Origin: Thermodesulfitimonas autotrophica
GTDB lineage: Bacteria; Bacillota; Desulfotomaculia; Desulfotomaculales; Ammonificaceae
Reading direction: 5' to 3'
Length of the DNA: 64,000 bases
NCBI RefSeq assembly: GCF_003815015.1
Contig: NZ_RKRE01000001.1
Location: 442,460 to 506,459 of the forward strand
Of this stretch, positions 6,919 to 14,857 are shown piece by piece. The notes beneath the pieces are model-generated. The model worked only from the letters and a program-made list of their open reading frames with translations, was not told the origin of the DNA and made no database searches. Numbering within the stretch: the stretch's first letter is position 1; the number at the start of each line of letters is the position of its first letter. The translations under genes and the position numbers were made by a program.

Positions 6919-7395
6919 TTAGCTGGGGAGCAACCCCTTCTTGCGGTTGTAGTAGTTTTTCCCCAAAGCCAGCAGCAGTAAGACCACTTCGTAGGGGAGC
7001 GAGAAGGCGCCCCGGAGCACCGGGTTGGCCCAGACCCTTTCGTAAGGAATACCGGTATACTTCATGAGTGGAACTAGGTAAAGCAGCTGCATGCCCACGA
7101 CAATCACCCCGCAGAGCAAGACCGCGAAGAAAATCCGGCTAACCTTCGCCCCGGTAAGGTAGCGCGTAACCGCCACCAGCAGGATGGTTAGGAGCACCGT
7201 GTGCATCCCGTTGGCGATAGGGAGAAGGCGGACCAGGTTCCCCACGGTCAGGATAAGGGCGAGATAGAGCACCCGTCTGTCCCACAGGCGCAGGTTCAGC
7301 AGACTGAAAACAGCCAGGCTTAGCACTAGACTTTCCGGAAAATCCTGCAGTAGCAAAGCGTAAAGCACCGTGGGGAAGGTTTCTCGAGCCATCAT
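6919..7395 (-). CDS. polytopic membrane protein, agr-locus partner of unknown function
   Basis: About 158 residues with five or six hydrophobic segments and a short basic cytoplasmic tail (NYYNRKKG). The ATG at 7395 is preferred because GAGGAGG stands 8 bases before it; the frame extends upstream to 7452. The arrangement of segments resembles the membrane sensor half of AgrC/GHKL kinases, but there is no dimerisation or ATPase domain, so it cannot be a kinase by itself. Being first in the agrB-agrD unit suggests a role in sensing or exporting the peptide. That is inference. Confidence 0.75.
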   Translation of the reverse strand: MMARETFPTVLYALLLQDFPESLVLSLAVFSLLNLRLWDRRVLYLALILTVGNLVRLLPIANGMHTVLLTILLVAVTRYLTGAKVSRIFFAVLLCGVIVVGMQLLYLVPLMKYTGIPYERVWANPVLRGAFSLPYEVVLLLLALGKNYYNRKKGLLPS

Positions 7396-7458
7396 CTTGG
7401 GAACCTCCTCAAAGCAAAGTTTTCTTCCGCAGGGAACTTCTCCTAATCGCATCCTTTG

Positions 7459-7465
7459 TTCGACA
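7459..7465 (-). promoter_or_regulatory. candidate Spo0A box upstream of the agr-like operon
   Basis: Minus-strand TTTTGTCGAACAA contains the TGTCGAA core and is nearly palindromic (TTGT-CGA-ACAA). It lies about 65 bases upstream of the first agr-unit start codon. No convincing -10/-35 pair is visible beside it. Confidence 0.35.
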
Positions 7466-7623
7466 AAAAAACCATAATTCCTGCCGGAACTTCGCTTCTT
7501 GGAGGTGCTTCAACGGTTAAATTGTCAAAGAACTCTTTACCCACCAGAGGTTTCTTCCAGAGGGAGCCTTTTCGTTAAATCTATTTGATAGGGAAAGTGG
7601 ATTTCCTGCTAAGAAATCTATTT

Positions 7624-7758
7624 TCAGGGAAAAAATAGGAACAACGACAAGAGGGCCATCTTGAGGATTACTACCGGGTCAACCGAGGGAGCGCCGGTAT
7701 GGCTGTAGAAGGGGCGGACGTAATCATAAACAAAGCGAAAGATACTAAGACAGGTCCA
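7624..7758 (-). pseudogene. remnant of an IS1182-type transposase N-terminus
   Basis: The minus strand at 7758-7624 encodes about 44 residues ending in TGA, including FRFVYDYVRPFYSHTG and APSVDPVVILKMALL. This is the conserved N-terminal block of IS1182/IS5-related transposases (pattern ...VRPLYS..G.PSIDPVVLFKM...). Nothing that looks like the catalytic domain follows, and the upstream end runs into the 3' end of the cyclase gene at 7745. The 230 bases between it and the agr unit hold no gene. Confidence 0.7.
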
Positions 7759-9163
7759 AATATACGTGGTTTTTTCCCAATTTCTTTGCCTGATAGCAGG
7801 CCCGGTCTACCCTTGCAAGCAGCGACTCCACGGAATCGTGTTTTTTCGCGGAAACCACACCCAGGCTTGCTGTAATCTGCCGGTGCGGGAAAGGGTGATC
7901 CTCTATGGATTTGCGTACTCTATTTGCCACTTTCACAGCATCTTCTCCTTTTGTTCCTGGAAGAATGACCAAAAACTCCTCGCCCCCGTAGCGGCACGCA
8001 ATGTCCGTAACCCTGATGGAGTTCTTTATTAACTCTGCTACCTTTTGCAACACCACATCGCCGGCCAAGTGTCCAAAAGTATCATTGTAAGCCTTGAAGT
8101 CATCTATATCCAGGAAAATAACCGACAGATGGTAACCATACCTTGCTGCCCTTTGCAGTTCGGCAGCCAGTACATCCCCTAAAACGCGCTTGTTAAACAA
8201 ATCGGTTAAGAAATCGGTTGCAGCTTCTTTTTCCAGGCGGCGGATAAGAGTGGCATTGGCCAGAGCCACCGCGGCGAAATTTATGTATATCTGCAGGTTT
8301 TTATTGCCGTTATCATCCAAGGAAGCAGAGGCCGCTGTGCCCAACAACCCGACTATGCCTAACGCCGTCCAGAGGGGGTAAACCATGATTTGAGTTCCGG
8401 GAGCAACCTCCACATCGGCAAAACCCGGTAGTCCCTTCAGTTCATCAACGCTCAAAGTTGACGGTTCAATTTTGGAAGAAACTTGCTCGATTAACGGGTG
8501 GGTCAATGGCCATTCCTTACCAATCAACAGGTTGCTGCCGCGCACACCTTTACCATGCGCTACTCTGATTTTATCCCCTTCTCTAAGGCCAATAAAGCAC
8601 AAGTCGGCTTCGTAAATTATAACCAGCGAATTTGTTATGAGTTCTAAGACCTTATCCAGTTCGACAATCGAAGTCATCAGGCGACTTATCTCGTAGATGC
8701 TGTTCAGTTCGAGTCTCCGTAACCCCAGTACGTTTTTTTCTAAAATGGCGTTAAAAACCTCGTTGATGGTCCGGTAAACGTTGTTTGCTTTGGTAACAAA
8801 GGCAATTTCTTCTTCGCGATCTATCAGAGTCGTACGTGTGGCAGGAACAACTACGAGGCACCCTATCTTTTGGGTATTGCTTCCCAAACGGTAGGCGCAA
8901 AGCTTAATTCCGTACGGGCAAATAAGCGTATCTTTATCTTTTAAAGACGCGCACGTAAGCTTATAAAAATTAGCACATTTTTCGTTACGGAGTTCCTTTC
9001 CTTTGTTAATATCCTCGCACAACTTAATGGGTAAACTAAAGCGGGAGAAAGGAGTACCCTTTGCATCAAAGATGTAGATGTTCGCATTGATGGCTTTAGC
9101 CAGCGTATCTTGAAAATCCTGCCAATACTTCACCGAAACGTTGAGTAAAAGGTTGGGATGCAT
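7745..9163 (-). CDS. PocR-GAF-GGDEF diguanylate cyclase
   Basis: 472 residues: a PocR-like ligand-binding domain (about 10-115) with several spaced cysteines (LCEDINKG, KCANFYK, LICPYGIKLCAY), a GAF domain (about 150-305) and a GGDEF domain (about 310-470). The active site reads GGEEF (393-397) and the inhibitory site RVTD (384-387) is intact, so this should be a product-regulated diguanylate cyclase. PocR domains bind small hydrocarbon-like ligands in known cases and the cysteines could hold a metal or cluster; the ligand here is unknown. It starts 11 bases after the KaiC-like gene with a GAGGTG site, so the two are co-transcribed. Confidence 0.93.
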   Translation of the reverse strand: MHPNLLLNVSVKYWQDFQDTLAKAINANIYIFDAKGTPFSRFSLPIKLCEDINKGKELRNEKCANFYKLTCASLKDKDTLICPYGIKLCAYRLGSNTQKIGCLVVVPATRTTLIDREEEIAFVTKANNVYRTINEVFNAILEKNVLGLRRLELNSIYEISRLMTSIVELDKVLELITNSLVIIYEADLCFIGLREGDKIRVAHGKGVRGSNLLIGKEWPLTHPLIEQVSSKIEPSTLSVDELKGLPGFADVEVAPGTQIMVYPLWTALGIVGLLGTAASASLDDNGNKNLQIYINFAAVALANATLIRRLEKEAATDFLTDLFNKRVLGDVLAAELQRAARYGYHLSVIFLDIDDFKAYNDTFGHLAGDVVLQKVAELIKNSIRVTDIACRYGGEEFLVILPGTKGEDAVKVANRVRKSIEDHPFPHRQITASLGVVSAKKHDSVESLLARVDRACYQAKKLGKNHVYLDLS

Positions 9164-9174
9164 TCAGTAACACC

Positions 9175-10578
9175 TCATTTGAGCATATCCGCTTTATCCA
9201 GCCTATTCAGGATATTTATTCCTTCCGCGGTGATCTCGTACTCCCTTAGAGACTTGTCGTGATTGCTTCCCCGGGCTTTCAGGATTCCAAGTACTTTTTT
9301 AATGATAGAATTGTCTTCTACGTACCGCAGGATGATTGTATTATCGGCAATTAAGGATAGCTGGGCTCTGGATACAATAAGAGGCGAAAAGAGATCCTCG
9401 TTGAGCACGGTAAAAATGGTGGTGACGTGTCTCCTCCTGAGCTGTTGTCCTATTGCCCACAGGTAGTCTCTGTACTTTTGAACATCGGAAACGCTACTCT
9501 CAAAAGAAGAAATACTGTCGATGACAAATCTCTCCACCTTTTTTCCCCTGACCATGTCCAGTATTTCAAAAGCATGTTTGTCTACATCCAGCTCTATGGG
9601 CGAAATAAATTTTATTTCCAGTTGACCATTTGCTAAATATTTATCCACCTCCCACCCCAGGTGGCGGGCGGTATGCTGAAGTTGAAGTGCAGACTCCTCG
9701 AAAGAAAAGAATATCCCCCTTTCGCCTCTTTGGACCCCTTCAAATAAAAACTTTAAGGCAAGTATTGTCTTGCCCGTCCCAGTAGCACCGGAGATGAGGG
9801 TAATCGTCCCCTCCAGTAAACCGCCGGATAACATTTCGTCCAGTTCGGGGATACCAAACTTTTTACGCCCCCGCTTAACCTCGTACTGAAGTTCTTCACC
9901 CTCCGGTCTCAGGCGCGGGTATACTTCTATTCCCAAAGGGCCAATTTGAAACAGGTGTTCACCTTGCTGAAAGCTTGCTCCTCTCATTTTTAAAATACGC
10001 ATATACCTTTTTTGAAATCGCTTTTCTTCCTGCCCGTAAAGGTGGAAAATCCCATCAGCAATGGCAAATTCGCTCAGACACGTTAGTTCTTGTTCCTCGT
10101 ATTCGCCAACAAGAAACGCAGTGATCTCCCATATTGAAAAAAGGGCGGCCAACTCAAAGACGAAGGCTCTAAAAGCTTTTTCGTCTGGGAAAAGATCCCT
10201 TATAACCTTGAGGCTGTCAATCACCACTATGCTGGGCAAATGTTCTTTAATCAATTGAACCAGGTAATCCAGACCTTTGCTCGCTCCCTCTTTGCGCAGG
10301 ACAGTCCCCAAATCTCCGTAAATAACCCTGTCCCCAAGCAAACCGTCCGCGAAAAACGCGAACTCTTGAAGGTGCCTCACCATCTTCAGCTGTGACTCTG
10401 AAATAGTGGTCAGGTATAGACTCTTAAGCCCGTTCCTAGCATTATTAAATATGATGTGCTGGACGAATATCGTCTTTCCGCTGCCCGGGGAACCAGAAAC
10501 GATGTTTAATGAATAAGCAGGTATGCCGCCACCAAGAATATAATCAAGATTTTTTATGCCCGTTTTCAACCTCTCCAT
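9175..10578 (-). CDS. KaiC-like double-domain RecA-family ATPase
   Basis: 467 residues with two KaiC domains in tandem. Walker A motifs are GSPGSGKT (29-36) and GATGTGKT (about 262), each followed by a Walker B strand ending in Asp-Ser (VVIDSL, FVIDSISS). Domain 2 keeps the catalytic Glu pair (SFEES); in domain 1 the equivalent reads TISES, so that half may bind but not hydrolyse ATP normally. At the cyanobacterial autophosphorylation pair Ser431/Thr432 this protein has Ser-Leu (QLSLIADN). The C-terminus keeps GSNHDKSLREYEIT. No KaiA or KaiB is nearby. The partners are a small helical protein upstream (3-base gap) and the PocR cyclase downstream. Confidence 0.92.
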   Translation of the reverse strand: MERLKTGIKNLDYILGGGIPAYSLNIVSGSPGSGKTIFVQHIIFNNARNGLKSLYLTTISESQLKMVRHLQEFAFFADGLLGDRVIYGDLGTVLRKEGASKGLDYLVQLIKEHLPSIVVIDSLKVIRDLFPDEKAFRAFVFELAALFSIWEITAFLVGEYEEQELTCLSEFAIADGIFHLYGQEEKRFQKRYMRILKMRGASFQQGEHLFQIGPLGIEVYPRLRPEGEELQYEVKRGRKKFGIPELDEMLSGGLLEGTITLISGATGTGKTILALKFLFEGVQRGERGIFFSFEESALQLQHTARHLGWEVDKYLANGQLEIKFISPIELDVDKHAFEILDMVRGKKVERFVIDSISSFESSVSDVQKYRDYLWAIGQQLRRRHVTTIFTVLNEDLFSPLIVSRAQLSLIADNTIILRYVEDNSIIKKVLGILKARGSNHDKSLREYEITAEGINILNRLDKADMLK

Positions 10579-10581
10579 TTC

Positions 10582-10962
10582 TCATGCCTCCCTGGAAGCA
10601 AAAGGCTCCCCGCTAAATTCTTCACCCAGCTGCCCTAACTTCTTTCTTATTTCTTCCGCCCTTTCGTGACCGAGAAGCTTAGCCAAAATTTCTACATACC
10701 TGGCGATAAACTTTACAAACATATCTTCAACCGGCAAGTCCGGGTTTTCCTCCAGCCTGGCCGCTATCTTTGCGCACGATACCCCATTTTGATCGTACTG
10801 CAGGAGCTCTATTTCCTTATATTCCAACGAAACTTCCCACACAACCCTCTCCACCAGGAGGTTCACAGAAAACGCACCAAGGTACTTCGCCGACGCAGCC
10901 CACATCTCCCTGAGTAAAGCCTCGTAATGCTTGATCCGATCGCCTATGGTTTCACCCACCAT
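10582..10962 (-). CDS. small helical protein encoded with the KaiC-like ATPase
   Basis: 126 residues, soluble and predicted nearly all helical, with a single Cys and no recognisable motif. The ATG at 10962 follows AAAGGAGGGG, and a good promoter lies 30 bases further upstream, so this is the first gene of a three-gene unit with the KaiC-like ATPase (3-base gap) and the PocR-GAF-GGDEF cyclase. I do not recognise the family. Its constant position suggests an adaptor or regulator of the ATPase, which is inference from context only. Confidence 0.8.
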   Translation of the reverse strand: MVGETIGDRIKHYEALLREMWAASAKYLGAFSVNLLVERVVWEVSLEYKEIELLQYDQNGVSCAKIAARLEENPDLPVEDMFVKFIARYVEILAKLLGHERAEEIRKKLGQLGEEFSGEPFASREA

Positions 10963-10992
10963 AGCCCCTCCTTTCCGCCAAAGGCTAAAACA

Positions 10993-11021
10993 AGCATAGC
11001 ACGTAATTGCGTGCCATTCAA
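10993..11021 (-). promoter_or_regulatory. promoter with an internal inverted repeat (KaiC unit)
   Basis: Minus-strand TTGAAT (11021-11016), 17-base spacer, TATGCT (10998-10993). The spacer carries GCACG...CGTGC (11014-11010 and 11003-10999), a 5-bp inverted repeat placed where a repressor would block polymerase. No other gene or element is visible in 11022-11132. Confidence 0.65.
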
Positions 11022-11132
11022 GAAAACAGGTTCCAGCTGAGCATCCCGGCTTCCGTTCCGCCTCCTACTCCTCCTATTGCCTGTGTTAGCATGTAGGCCC
11101 ATAGGGATCCGCACAAAATATCGAAGAACTGG

Positions 11133-13736
11133 TTATTCACATTTTGTGATTTTTTCTTCCAGAATCTTCAGAAATACCTCTACCACTTGCGGGTCGAAAT
11201 GCCTGCCTGCTTCTTCCTTAATAAAAGCACGTACTTTCTCCGGCGGCCAGGCCGGCCGGTAGGGGCGGTCCGAACCCAAGGCGTCCCACACATCCACCAC
11301 GGCAAAGATGCGCGCCGCCAGCGGGATCTGCTCGCCCTTTAGCCCCCGCGGGTAACCCGTGCCGTCCCATTTTTCGTGGTGGCAGTAAGGAATATCTATC
11401 GCCGGACGGAGGTAGGCAATGGGAGAAAGCATCTCGTAAGCATACCGCGGGTGCTGGCGCATGATCTCCCACTCCTCCGGTGAAAGCGGACCGGGTTTGA
11501 GCAGGATGCTGTCGGGAACACCCAATTTCCCGATATCGTGCAGAAGGGCCCCCCTGCGAACGTGCACCAGCTCCTCTTCCTTCATTCCCAGCGCCCGGGC
11601 CAGGCGCAGGGTCATCTCCGTGACACGCTGGCTGTGCCCCTCGGTTTCTCTGTCCCGCAACTCGAGAGCGCGCGCCCAACCCTCGATGGTGGCGTCGTAA
11701 GCCATGACCAGCTCCAGGTGGGAGTGCTGCACTTGATCAAGTAGAGCGACATTTTCAATGGCAATGGCCGCCTGCCCGGCCAGCGTCTCCAAAAACTGCA
11801 GCCATTCCCCGTCGTGGTCAGCAGGCGAGCGGTGACAAACTTCCAGCACGCCCTGAATCTGCCCTTTGGCAATGAGGGGCACCCCGTAATAGGCAACGAA
11901 ACCTTCGTCTACCAGGAGCTGAGCCTGTACCGGGTCGCGCTTAGCCTCAGGCAGAGAAGGGATGTGGATGGTGCGGCGCTCAAGAGCGACCTGACCAGCG
12001 TAGCCCTCGCCCAAACGCAGGCGGAGGCGCTTGATAGTTTCCGTACGAAAACCGCGCCAGGCGACGTACTCCAGCATCAGGGTATGTGGGTTAAAACGCA
12101 GGATGGCCGCAGCATCTATGCCCAGTTGGGAGGTTATCTCGTCCAGCACCACGCTAAAGGTGACGCGCAGGTCGAGGCTCCCCGCGATGGCCAAGTCAAT
12201 GCTGCGCAGAGCCTGCACAAGCTTTAAGCGGCGCTGCGTCTCCGCAAAGAGGCGGGCGTTGGTAATAGCCTGACTGGCATGATCCGCCAAGCCCTGTAGC
12301 AGCGCCAGCTCCCCGGCAGTAAAGTGGCGGACTTCGCCCGCAGTGATCAGGGCCAGAACGCCGATGAGCCGCCCGTTCCGCTGCAACCTTGCGCCGATAC
12401 CGGTGCGGAGGTTGTAATCAGCGCACAAATTAGCCACCTGCTGGTCCGGAATGGTTCGCAGATCCGTAATTATAACGACGGGGTTTTCCTCCCGGACGTA
12501 CGCCCCGAAAAGAGACCGCGGCAGCGGCTTCAGCCGCTCGGCAAACTCCGACGGCAAGCCCGCGCCGGCGGCCAGTTCAAGCACGTCGCGCCGGTCGTCA
12601 TGCAGCAGGACGATAGCCATAGGAACACGAAGCGCAGCACGAGCTTCCTCGCAAACCACTTTTAGCACGCGGTCCAGGTCGAGCTGAGCGTTGAGGCGGG
12701 AAGCAACACTCAGTAGCGCCTCGGCGCGGGCGGCCTGGCAGCGTATTTTTTCCTCCATCTGCTTACGCTCGGTGACGTCTAAAGCACGATACTTCGTCTC
12801 GCTTTCGCGCAACGCCGTCCGGGCGCGCAGGGACTGAATGCCAAATGCAAGGTTGTCGGCCAACCTGCACAGCAACTCGACTTCGTCCGGCGCAAAAGCA
12901 TCCGGTTCGGCCGCGTAAATGTTCAGCGCGCCGATCGTCCGCTCCCCGGCGATAAGCGGCAGCGCAATGGACGAAGCATAGCCGCGCCGCGTGGCCTCCT
13001 CGCGCCAGGGAGCGTAAGCGGAATCGGTCAGTATGTTTCTAACAACCGCCGGCTGGCCGGTGCGAATGGCCGTTCCGGTGGGCCCGCGTCCGTGTTCCGA
13101 ATCGTCACAGGTAATGGTGACTGTTTCAAGATAGCCTTCTTCAAATCCGGTCTGCGCCACCGGGCGCACCGTGTTGGCCGGATCCTCCTCGGCAAAGCCC
13201 ACCCAGGCCAGCCGGTACCCGCCTTCCTCCACCACCAGGCGGCAGATTTCCTGCATCAGCGCGGTTTCATCCGTCGCGCGCATAACCGCTTCGTTGCACC
13301 TGCCGAGCACTTTGAGGGCGCGGCTCAACCTGCGGCGTTCTTCCCCCGCCCGCAGTGTCTCGATCGTCACCACAAGCAGGTAGGCCGCGGTTTCCACGAG
13401 GGCTATCTCCGTACCGGTCCACGCCCGCGGCCGGGGCGCGTGCACGGCAAGTCCGCCGGCACGCCCCTCCCGTTCAAGGGAAACCGCGATGGAAGCCCGA
13501 ATACCTAAAGTTGCCATAACGCCCGCCAGTGGTACCAGTCCGGGATGGGTTTCCTTGACTTTTTGCCAGTCGGAAACGGCTTGCACTTGGGGAATCCTTA
13601 GGTCGGCCCCGGCTGCTATTTCCCCGATCTCCACCGCTTCTGGCGGCAGGCCACGCGTCACTCTGTGGGGATGGAGCCAGATGGTTCCCATCTCCAAGCC
13701 CAGGGCCCGGAGCACGCGGTCGAGGCCATTCTCCAA
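11133..13736 (-). CDS. multi-GAF HD-GYP c-di-GMP phosphodiesterase
   Basis: 867 residues from the TTG at 13736: four GAF-like domains in series (about 1-130, 140-310, 340-500, 510-670) and a C-terminal HD-GYP domain (about 680-855). The catalytic block is canonical (LLHDIGKLGVPD, CHHEKWDGTGYPRGLKG, DVWDALGSDRPYR), so it should hydrolyse c-di-GMP. Between GAF 2 and GAF 3, RESETKYRAL is joined directly to DVTERKQMEEK: these are the two borders of a PAS domain whose body is missing. The frame is open 28 codons further upstream with GAF-like sequence and an AAGGAG, but no ATG, GTG or TTG is found there, so the true start is uncertain. Soluble, no membrane segment. Confidence 0.9.
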   Translation of the reverse strand: MENGLDRVLRALGLEMGTIWLHPHRVTRGLPPEAVEIGEIAAGADLRIPQVQAVSDWQKVKETHPGLVPLAGVMATLGIRASIAVSLEREGRAGGLAVHAPRPRAWTGTEIALVETAAYLLVVTIETLRAGEERRRLSRALKVLGRCNEAVMRATDETALMQEICRLVVEEGGYRLAWVGFAEEDPANTVRPVAQTGFEEGYLETVTITCDDSEHGRGPTGTAIRTGQPAVVRNILTDSAYAPWREEATRRGYASSIALPLIAGERTIGALNIYAAEPDAFAPDEVELLCRLADNLAFGIQSLRARTALRESETKYRALDVTERKQMEEKIRCQAARAEALLSVASRLNAQLDLDRVLKVVCEEARAALRVPMAIVLLHDDRRDVLELAAGAGLPSEFAERLKPLPRSLFGAYVREENPVVIITDLRTIPDQQVANLCADYNLRTGIGARLQRNGRLIGVLALITAGEVRHFTAGELALLQGLADHASQAITNARLFAETQRRLKLVQALRSIDLAIAGSLDLRVTFSVVLDEITSQLGIDAAAILRFNPHTLMLEYVAWRGFRTETIKRLRLRLGEGYAGQVALERRTIHIPSLPEAKRDPVQAQLLVDEGFVAYYGVPLIAKGQIQGVLEVCHRSPADHDGEWLQFLETLAGQAAIAIENVALLDQVQHSHLELVMAYDATIEGWARALELRDRETEGHSQRVTEMTLRLARALGMKEEELVHVRRGALLHDIGKLGVPDSILLKPGPLSPEEWEIMRQHPRYAYEMLSPIAYLRPAIDIPYCHHEKWDGTGYPRGLKGEQIPLAARIFAVVDVWDALGSDRPYRPAWPPEKVRAFIKEEAGRHFDPQVVEVFLKILEEKITKCE

Positions 13737-13867
13737 AAGCGCACGGAGTTCGCCAGGACCCCTTGCGGCATTGTTAATATCAAGTAAACTAATCTCCTTG
13801 AAAGCTATTCTTTCTCGTCCTTAGGTCAATATGGTCGTTTAAGCCATCCATTTCCGGTCCCCAGGAA

Positions 13868-13915
13868 GGATGTTATCGGAAGAGGATGTTATCAAAAAGT
13901 GTCGTTTACTGTCAA
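13868..13915 (-). promoter_or_regulatory. promoter and 10-base direct repeat upstream of the multi-GAF HD-GYP gene
   Basis: Minus-strand TTGACA (13915-13910), 17-base spacer, ATAACA (13892-13887). GATAACATCC occurs twice, at 13893-13884 over the -10 and at 13877-13868, a 16-base period that could be a regulator site. Confidence 0.5.
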
Positions 13916-14003
13916 CAGGACTTTTGGCCTAAAAGATGGGAGTTTTAGACTAAAAAAGCAGGAACTTTTCGGAGGCGGACCCACGTACGGTGGTGCCAAA
14001 GGA

Positions 14004-14026
14004 CGGGGGGCAGTCGCCCCCTCCTA
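14004..14026 (-). terminator. hairpin after the response-regulator gene
   Basis: Minus-strand GGGGGC-GACT-GCCCCC directly follows the stop codon at 14024. The tail is not T-rich, so termination strength is doubtful. Confidence 0.5.
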
Positions 14027-14857
14027 CTCGATTCCTGGGTGTTCTGGGGCGGTAGCCTCGGACGCAGTTCCGCCAGAACCGGTTGCCAACTGGGGCTTTT
14101 GCTCTTGCAAAAGTTCCCGGGCTCTGCGTAGCAACTCTTCTTCGCCAGAACCATCTTCCGGGTAGACCGCCCGGCCAAAACACCACCCGCCCTCCGGGAT
14201 CCACTGCCCGAACTTTTTGACCACCGTCTCTGAACCCGCCGCGTCTGTCAACGGGAGTACCAGAGCTACCAGGTCATCGCTGAGAACAACCACTTCGTCT
14301 ATCTCCCGCAGCCTCCTGCGCAAGCGCCTGCCTATTTCGGCCATACCCCGCCCGCCTGCCTTTCTTTGGGCGAGAATCAGGGTAAACTTGGTACCCCCTC
14401 TCCTAGCACGGTTGATTTCTTTGCGGAGAAGTTTTTTCAGGGTTTCGGATGGGGAGTCTTTTTCGCCCCGTCCAATCAGCCTGTCAACCCGCTGAAGGAG
14501 CTGTTCGGAGGTGAAAGGCTTGCAGAGGTACTCTACGGCCCCTGATTTTACAGCCTCCTCAACTGTAGACGCTTTCGCGTCGACCGTCAGAACCATCACG
14601 GGAATGTAACGGTAGCCCGGCATTTCCTTTATTTTCCGGATCGTGGTTAAACCGTCGATGCCGGGCAGGTGAATATCAACAATGAGGAGATCAAATGGGT
14701 CGAGGCTTCTTCTTGCCTTGACGAGGGCTTCTTCGCCGCTGGTCGCCTCCGCTACCTCGTAGCCCTCAGCCTCTAATAGTCTTCTTACAGAAAACCTGAC
14801 GATAGAAGAATCTTCCACTAAAAGGATAGCCTTCTTTCCGTACTTTAAAGAAACCAC
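14024..14857 (-). CDS. response regulator with degenerate GGDEF-like output domain
   Basis: 277 residues. Residues 8-130 are a complete receiver domain: acidic pair in VEDSS, phospho-acceptor Asp in LLIVDIHLPGIDG, and Lys in CKPF. Residues about 140-250 follow the fold pattern of a GGDEF domain, but the signature position reads SDDLVALVLP, so no cyclase activity is expected; such domains can act as c-di-GMP or partner-binding modules. A Gly/Ala/Thr-rich tail ends the protein. No kinase gene is adjacent. Its place beside the multi-GAF HD-GYP gene suggests it belongs to the same signalling island. Confidence 0.85.
   Translation of the reverse strand: MVSLKYGKKAILLVEDSSIVRFSVRRLLEAEGYEVAEATSGEEALVKARRSLDPFDLLIVDIHLPGIDGLTTIRKIKEMPGYRYIPVMVLTVDAKASTVEEAVKSGAVEYLCKPFTSEQLLQRVDRLIGRGEKDSPSETLKKLLRKEINRARRGGTKFTLILAQRKAGGRGMAEIGRRLRRRLREIDEVVVLSDDLVALVLPLTDAAGSETVVKKFGQWIPEGGWCFGRAVYPEDGSGEEELLRRARELLQEQKPQLATGSGGTASEATAPEHPGIE

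Noticed and set aside
11022-11132. Terminator or small RNA between the two signalling units at 11 kb
   Set aside because: No stable hairpin with a T run could be found in this stretch.
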